Below, in pieces: positions 5,696-8,332 of a stretch of 8,332 bases of DNA. Position 1 is the first letter of the stretch. Every line of letters starts with the position of its first letter. Position numbers and translations under genes: made by a program. Origin of the DNA: an uncultured euryarchaeote (GTDB lineage Archaea > Thermoplasmatota > Poseidoniia > Poseidoniales > Thalassarchaeaceae); contig CALCOR010000222.1 of NCBI GenBank assembly GCA_937897085.1, forward strand, positions 1-8,332. Direction: 5' to 3'. Below the pieces are notes generated by a model. It was not told where the DNA came from, did no database searches, and worked only from the letters and a program-made list of their open reading frames with translations.

Positions 5696-8332
5696 ATGAG
5701 AGGCGAGTTCCGCGGCTGGTTCGTTCTGACTCTATTGTTGGTGAGCGTTCTGCTTCCCTTGGCAGCAATCAATGGACAAGATGAGTGGCCGAAGATTGGC
5801 GATTCAGATGAGGGTCAGGCGAATGAATCCGAGAAGGTCGAGTTGACGAAAATCACCTCGCGCACGGGCGGCCGCGCTGCCTGCGCTGCACCTGCCTCGC
5901 AGAACGACATCGGCATCGCAGGGGATGCTGGTGACAACATGTCCTACGCCAGGCCCCTTGGTGATGACCCCCAATTCACCAGCAAGACGGGATGTGTCGA
6001 CATGAACGACTACTACGACTACTATACCTTCAACATGAGTTCCTCAGGGTTCGACGTTGAATTCGAACTGACGGTACCCGCTCCGCACACCACCAACGAT
6101 TATGACCTCTTCCTGGAGGATGCGAATGGCTCCCTCTTGGATGAGTCGTGGGGTTCGTTCAATTCGGTGGAGAATGTATCCACTGCGGGAACCTCCGGCT
6201 CAGGTGTCCTTGGAATCTACTATCTCCTGGTGGCACAGTTCAGCGGGGACGGCGACTACATCTTACAGGCGTGGACCAACACCAGTCTACCTCGGCCTGA
6301 CCTGACCCCCTCGAACATCGCCGGCAACCTGAGCGCGGTGGACGTGGGTGACGTGGTCAACGTCAGTTACACGGTCGCCAACATGGGTGCTGTCGACCTG
6401 GTGATCAACAACACACAGAATGACACCTACGACATCTTCTTCGTTCTCGAGGATCCCATGGATTCCTGGAACGTCCATAGGTTGGAGGACTCGTTTTCCA
6501 ATGAATTCTCGGTACCAGGTCCGATGCTGGCGGCCAACACGAGTCAGCAGATGTCGACAGCGGTCACGATTTCAGACAACATCCCCAACGGCACATACCT
6601 CTGGTCTGTCCAGTTGAACACATATGGCAACGTGACCGAAAGCACCCATACGAACAACATCGACTACAGTTCGGCGGCCATCAACGTCGGCGCGGTGGTC
6701 ACCTGTTTCGGTACAGGAGCGGACGCTGGCACGAGCACTGATGCCGGAGATGAACTGGCGACGGCGATCGACCTCGGATACCAGTACAATGGTACCCTGA
6801 CAGGATGCTTCGATAGCCAAGATGGAGTGGATTACTACTCCGTGGACATTTTTGACGGACAGAACCTGACCATCTTCCTCGACGGTCAGACGGACGCGGA
6901 CAACGATCTTCGTCTGTTCGATACGGCGGGGAGTCTGGTCAACTGGTCGACCAACCCCGATGATATGGAGGAGAACGTCTCGACGATAGGGACGAATTGG
7001 GCCGGGGCTGCCAACACGTACTACATCGAGGTCTCCAAATTCTCTGGCGCTGGTGTGTACACGATGCACATCATCACCAATGGAAGCGCGCCAGCGCGGG
7101 GGTGCAGCTGGGATGTACAGGATGACCTCGGTCTCGGTGAGGATGCCGGAGTCGCAGACAAGGCCCTGTCACTTGGGGTGAACCCCACTATCACGGGAAT
7201 AGGCTGCCTTGATGCGATGGACCAAGCGGATTCGTATTCCTTCAATCTTGCTGGGATGTATGGGGTGGGCATAGAGGTGAACATGAACAGCACTCTGGAT
7301 TTCACGCTCATTGTCGCTGATGGTCAAGGCAACGAGTTGGCTAACATCAATTCGGAAGGTCAGCCGATGTACTACGACACCAGTGCCATCAGTCCCGCGG
7401 ATATCGTTGGAAGTTACCTGATGACGGTGCTCGCCAACGGTCTAGAGGGAAACTACAGCGTATCGATGACGCTAATCGACCCACCACTGCCCGATCTCGT
7501 GGCGGCGAGCGTGCAGTGTCCAGAGGTGTCTGGGGGAGCCTCAACGGATGTCTCCAACGGGACCGAATTCTCATTCAGCGTAGCGGGGGATTCGGTGCTG
7601 GGACCAAGTACCATGCCTTTCTTCTGGGAACTCAATCTGGTCGCTGATGACGGTACTCAAGTCGCCCTCCTGCTCCACGGGTCGTACACTGATGCACTCG
7701 CTGGGATGGATGGGGAGATCATCTCTGAATCCGGATCTTTCACACTCGCTCATGACATCCCGCTGGGCGTCTACCACTGCGAGTTCACCATCGACTCGGC
7801 AGGTGTGGTCGCCGAGATAGATGAGTCGAACAACGTTCTCCACGGAGCAGATTTCAATGTCATCCTCAACACCAACGTTGATCCCTGGGCGGGTGATGAC
7901 GACCATGACGGAATCCTGAACGAAAATGACGACTGCCCCAACAGTAACGGGAACTCGACGCAGGACTTGGTCGGATGCCAGGACATCGACGGGGATGGCT
8001 GGTCGAACCAAGGTGACGCTTTCTTCGATGAGAAGACTCAGTGGCTCGATACCGACGGCGACGGATTCGGTGACAACGCCTCGGGCTTCCAAGGAGACCA
8101 GTGCCCGAATGAGGCTGGTGTGGCCGATGGAACCAACGGCGTCGGCTGCCCACTGGTGATTCCCGACAGCGATGACGACGGTGTTCCCGATGTCGACGAC
8201 GCCTGCCCCGGAACCGCGGCAGGAGTGGTGGTGAACGAGACCGGTTGTGAGCCGCCTCCACCACCCCCACCAGACAATGATGGCGATGGCGTCGTTGACG
8301 CCGATGATAACTGCCCTTCCTCTGCCAATGCC
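5696..8332 (+). CDS. Secreted multidomain protein with PPC-like, CARDB-like and TSP3 modules (3' end beyond window)
   Basis: The frame stays open for 879 codons from ATG 5696 to the window edge, without a stop or frameshift. Residues 1 to about 27 are a signal peptide (GWFVLTLLLVSVLLPLAAIN). Three PPC-like beta modules follow the pattern Cys, DAGD, LG, TG-Cys, DxxDYYxF, with Cys pairs 63/100, 337/371 and 470/504. Two Ig-like CARDB-type modules start with PDL at 202 and 600 and end with an NN-type turn (THTNN, DESNN). From 734 a TSP3 region begins (GDDDHDGI, DDCPN), including the shared 56-residue unit 747-802 and a heptaproline spacer at 853-859. It contains 24 N-x-S/T sequons, consistent with archaeal surface glycosylation. 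PPC and CARDB domains often accompany secreted peptidases, but no catalytic domain is visible in this part. The C-terminal anchor, if any, is beyond the window. Confidence 0.93.
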   Translation, partial: MRGEFRGWFVLTLLLVSVLLPLAAINGQDEWPKIGDSDEGQANESEKVELTKITSRTGGRAACAAPASQNDIGIAGDAGDNMSYARPLGDDPQFTSKTGCVDMNDYYDYYTFNMSSSGFDVEFELTVPAPHTTNDYDLFLEDANGSLLDESWGSFNSVENVSTAGTSGSGVLGIYYLLVAQFSGDGDYILQAWTNTSLPRPDLTPSNIAGNLSAVDVGDVVNVSYTVANMGAVDLVINNTQNDTYDIFFVLEDPMDSWNVHRLEDSFSNEFSVPGPMLAANTSQQMSTAVTISDNIPNGTYLWSVQLNTYGNVTESTHTNNIDYSSAAINVGAVVTCFGTGADAGTSTDAGDELATAIDLGYQYNGTLTGCFDSQDGVDYYSVDIFDGQNLTIFLDGQTDADNDLRLFDTAGSLVNWSTNPDDMEENVSTIGTNWAGAANTYYIEVSKFSGAGVYTMHIITNGSAPARGCSWDVQDDLGLGEDAGVADKALSLGVNPTITGIGCLDAMDQADSYSFNLAGMYGVGIEVNMNSTLDFTLIVADGQGNELANINSEGQPMYYDTSAISPADIVGSYLMTVLANGLEGNYSVSMTLIDPPLPDLVAASVQCPEVSGGASTDVSNGTEFSFSVAGDSVLGPSTMPFFWELNLVADDGTQVALLLHGSYTDALAGMDGEIISESGSFTLAHDIPLGVYHCEFTIDSAGVVAEIDESNNVLHGADFNVILNTNVDPWAGDDDHDGILNENDDCPNSNGNSTQDLVGCQDIDGDGWSNQGDAFFDEKTQWLDTDGDGFGDNASGFQGDQCPNEAGVADGTNGVGCPLVIPDSDDDGVPDVDDACPGTAAGVVVNETGCEPPPPPPPDNDGDGVVDADDNCPSSANA
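7934..8101 (+). repeat. TSP3 family II unit shared with the divergent gene
   Basis: Residues 747-802 align without gaps to residues 713-768 of the minus-strand surface protein, with about 30 of 56 identical by eye. Shared blocks include GC, DGDG, QxxDxDGDG, GDNASG and the flanking CP pairs. In the plus-strand protein the motif then shifts to more generic TSP3 sequence (PDSDDDGVPDVDDACP). Confidence 0.82.

Noticed and set aside
6572..7069. Minus-strand open frame of 165 codons under the PPC-like modules
   Set aside because: It lies wholly inside the uninterrupted plus-strand surface gene, which has clear domain structure. The minus frame shows no motif.
7571..8270. Several minus-strand frames of 134-173 codons near the right edge
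   Set aside because: They are complements of the CARDB-like and TSP3 coding sequence, with mutually overlapping frames and Arg/His/Ser-rich composition.

Overview
The window looks like a piece of a heterotrophic marine archaeon of the Thermoplasmatota, most likely Marine Group II (Candidatus Poseidoniales). This is an inference. It rests on G+C-rich DNA, strong Shine-Dalgarno sites beside one start that has none, large secreted proteins full of thrombospondin type 3 (TSP3) Asp repeats, many N-glycosylation sequons, and a C-terminal LPPGWTMEQW-type tail that I associate with this group from memory. No rRNA or universal marker is present to settle it.

Positions 1-2578 hold a plus-strand metabolic cluster. 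It contains the last 37 residues of a glutaryl-CoA dehydrogenase, then etfB and etfA (the electron-transfer flavoprotein that accepts electrons from such dehydrogenases), then a small phospholipase/carboxylesterase-family alpha/beta hydrolase. The last three genes are 9-11 bp apart and each has its own Shine-Dalgarno, so they read as one operon. An 83 bp gap with a GC-rich hairpin separates the dehydrogenase from etfB. The logic is acyl-CoA oxidation coupled through ETF to the respiratory chain. The hydrolase's substrate is unknown.

Positions 2579-8332 hold two large cell-surface protein genes transcribed away from each other from a 153 bp intergenic region. The minus-strand gene (2579-5542, 987 aa) encodes a signal peptide, a probable six-bladed NHL-like propeller, an Asp-rich TSP3 stalk made of two distinct repeat families, one membrane helix and a short proline-rich cytoplasmic tail. 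Its stop codon directly abuts the hydrolase stop codon, with no intergenic base. The plus-strand gene (5696 to beyond the window end, 879 codons seen) encodes a signal peptide, three Cys-paired PPC-like modules, two CARDB-like Ig-type modules and the beginning of a TSP3 region. One 56-residue TSP3 module is common to both proteins.

No RNA genes, insertion sequences, CRISPR arrays or phage genes were seen. The part most worth a second look is the divergent pair of surface proteins: their shared module, their regulatory spacer and the conserved-looking cytoplasmic tail.
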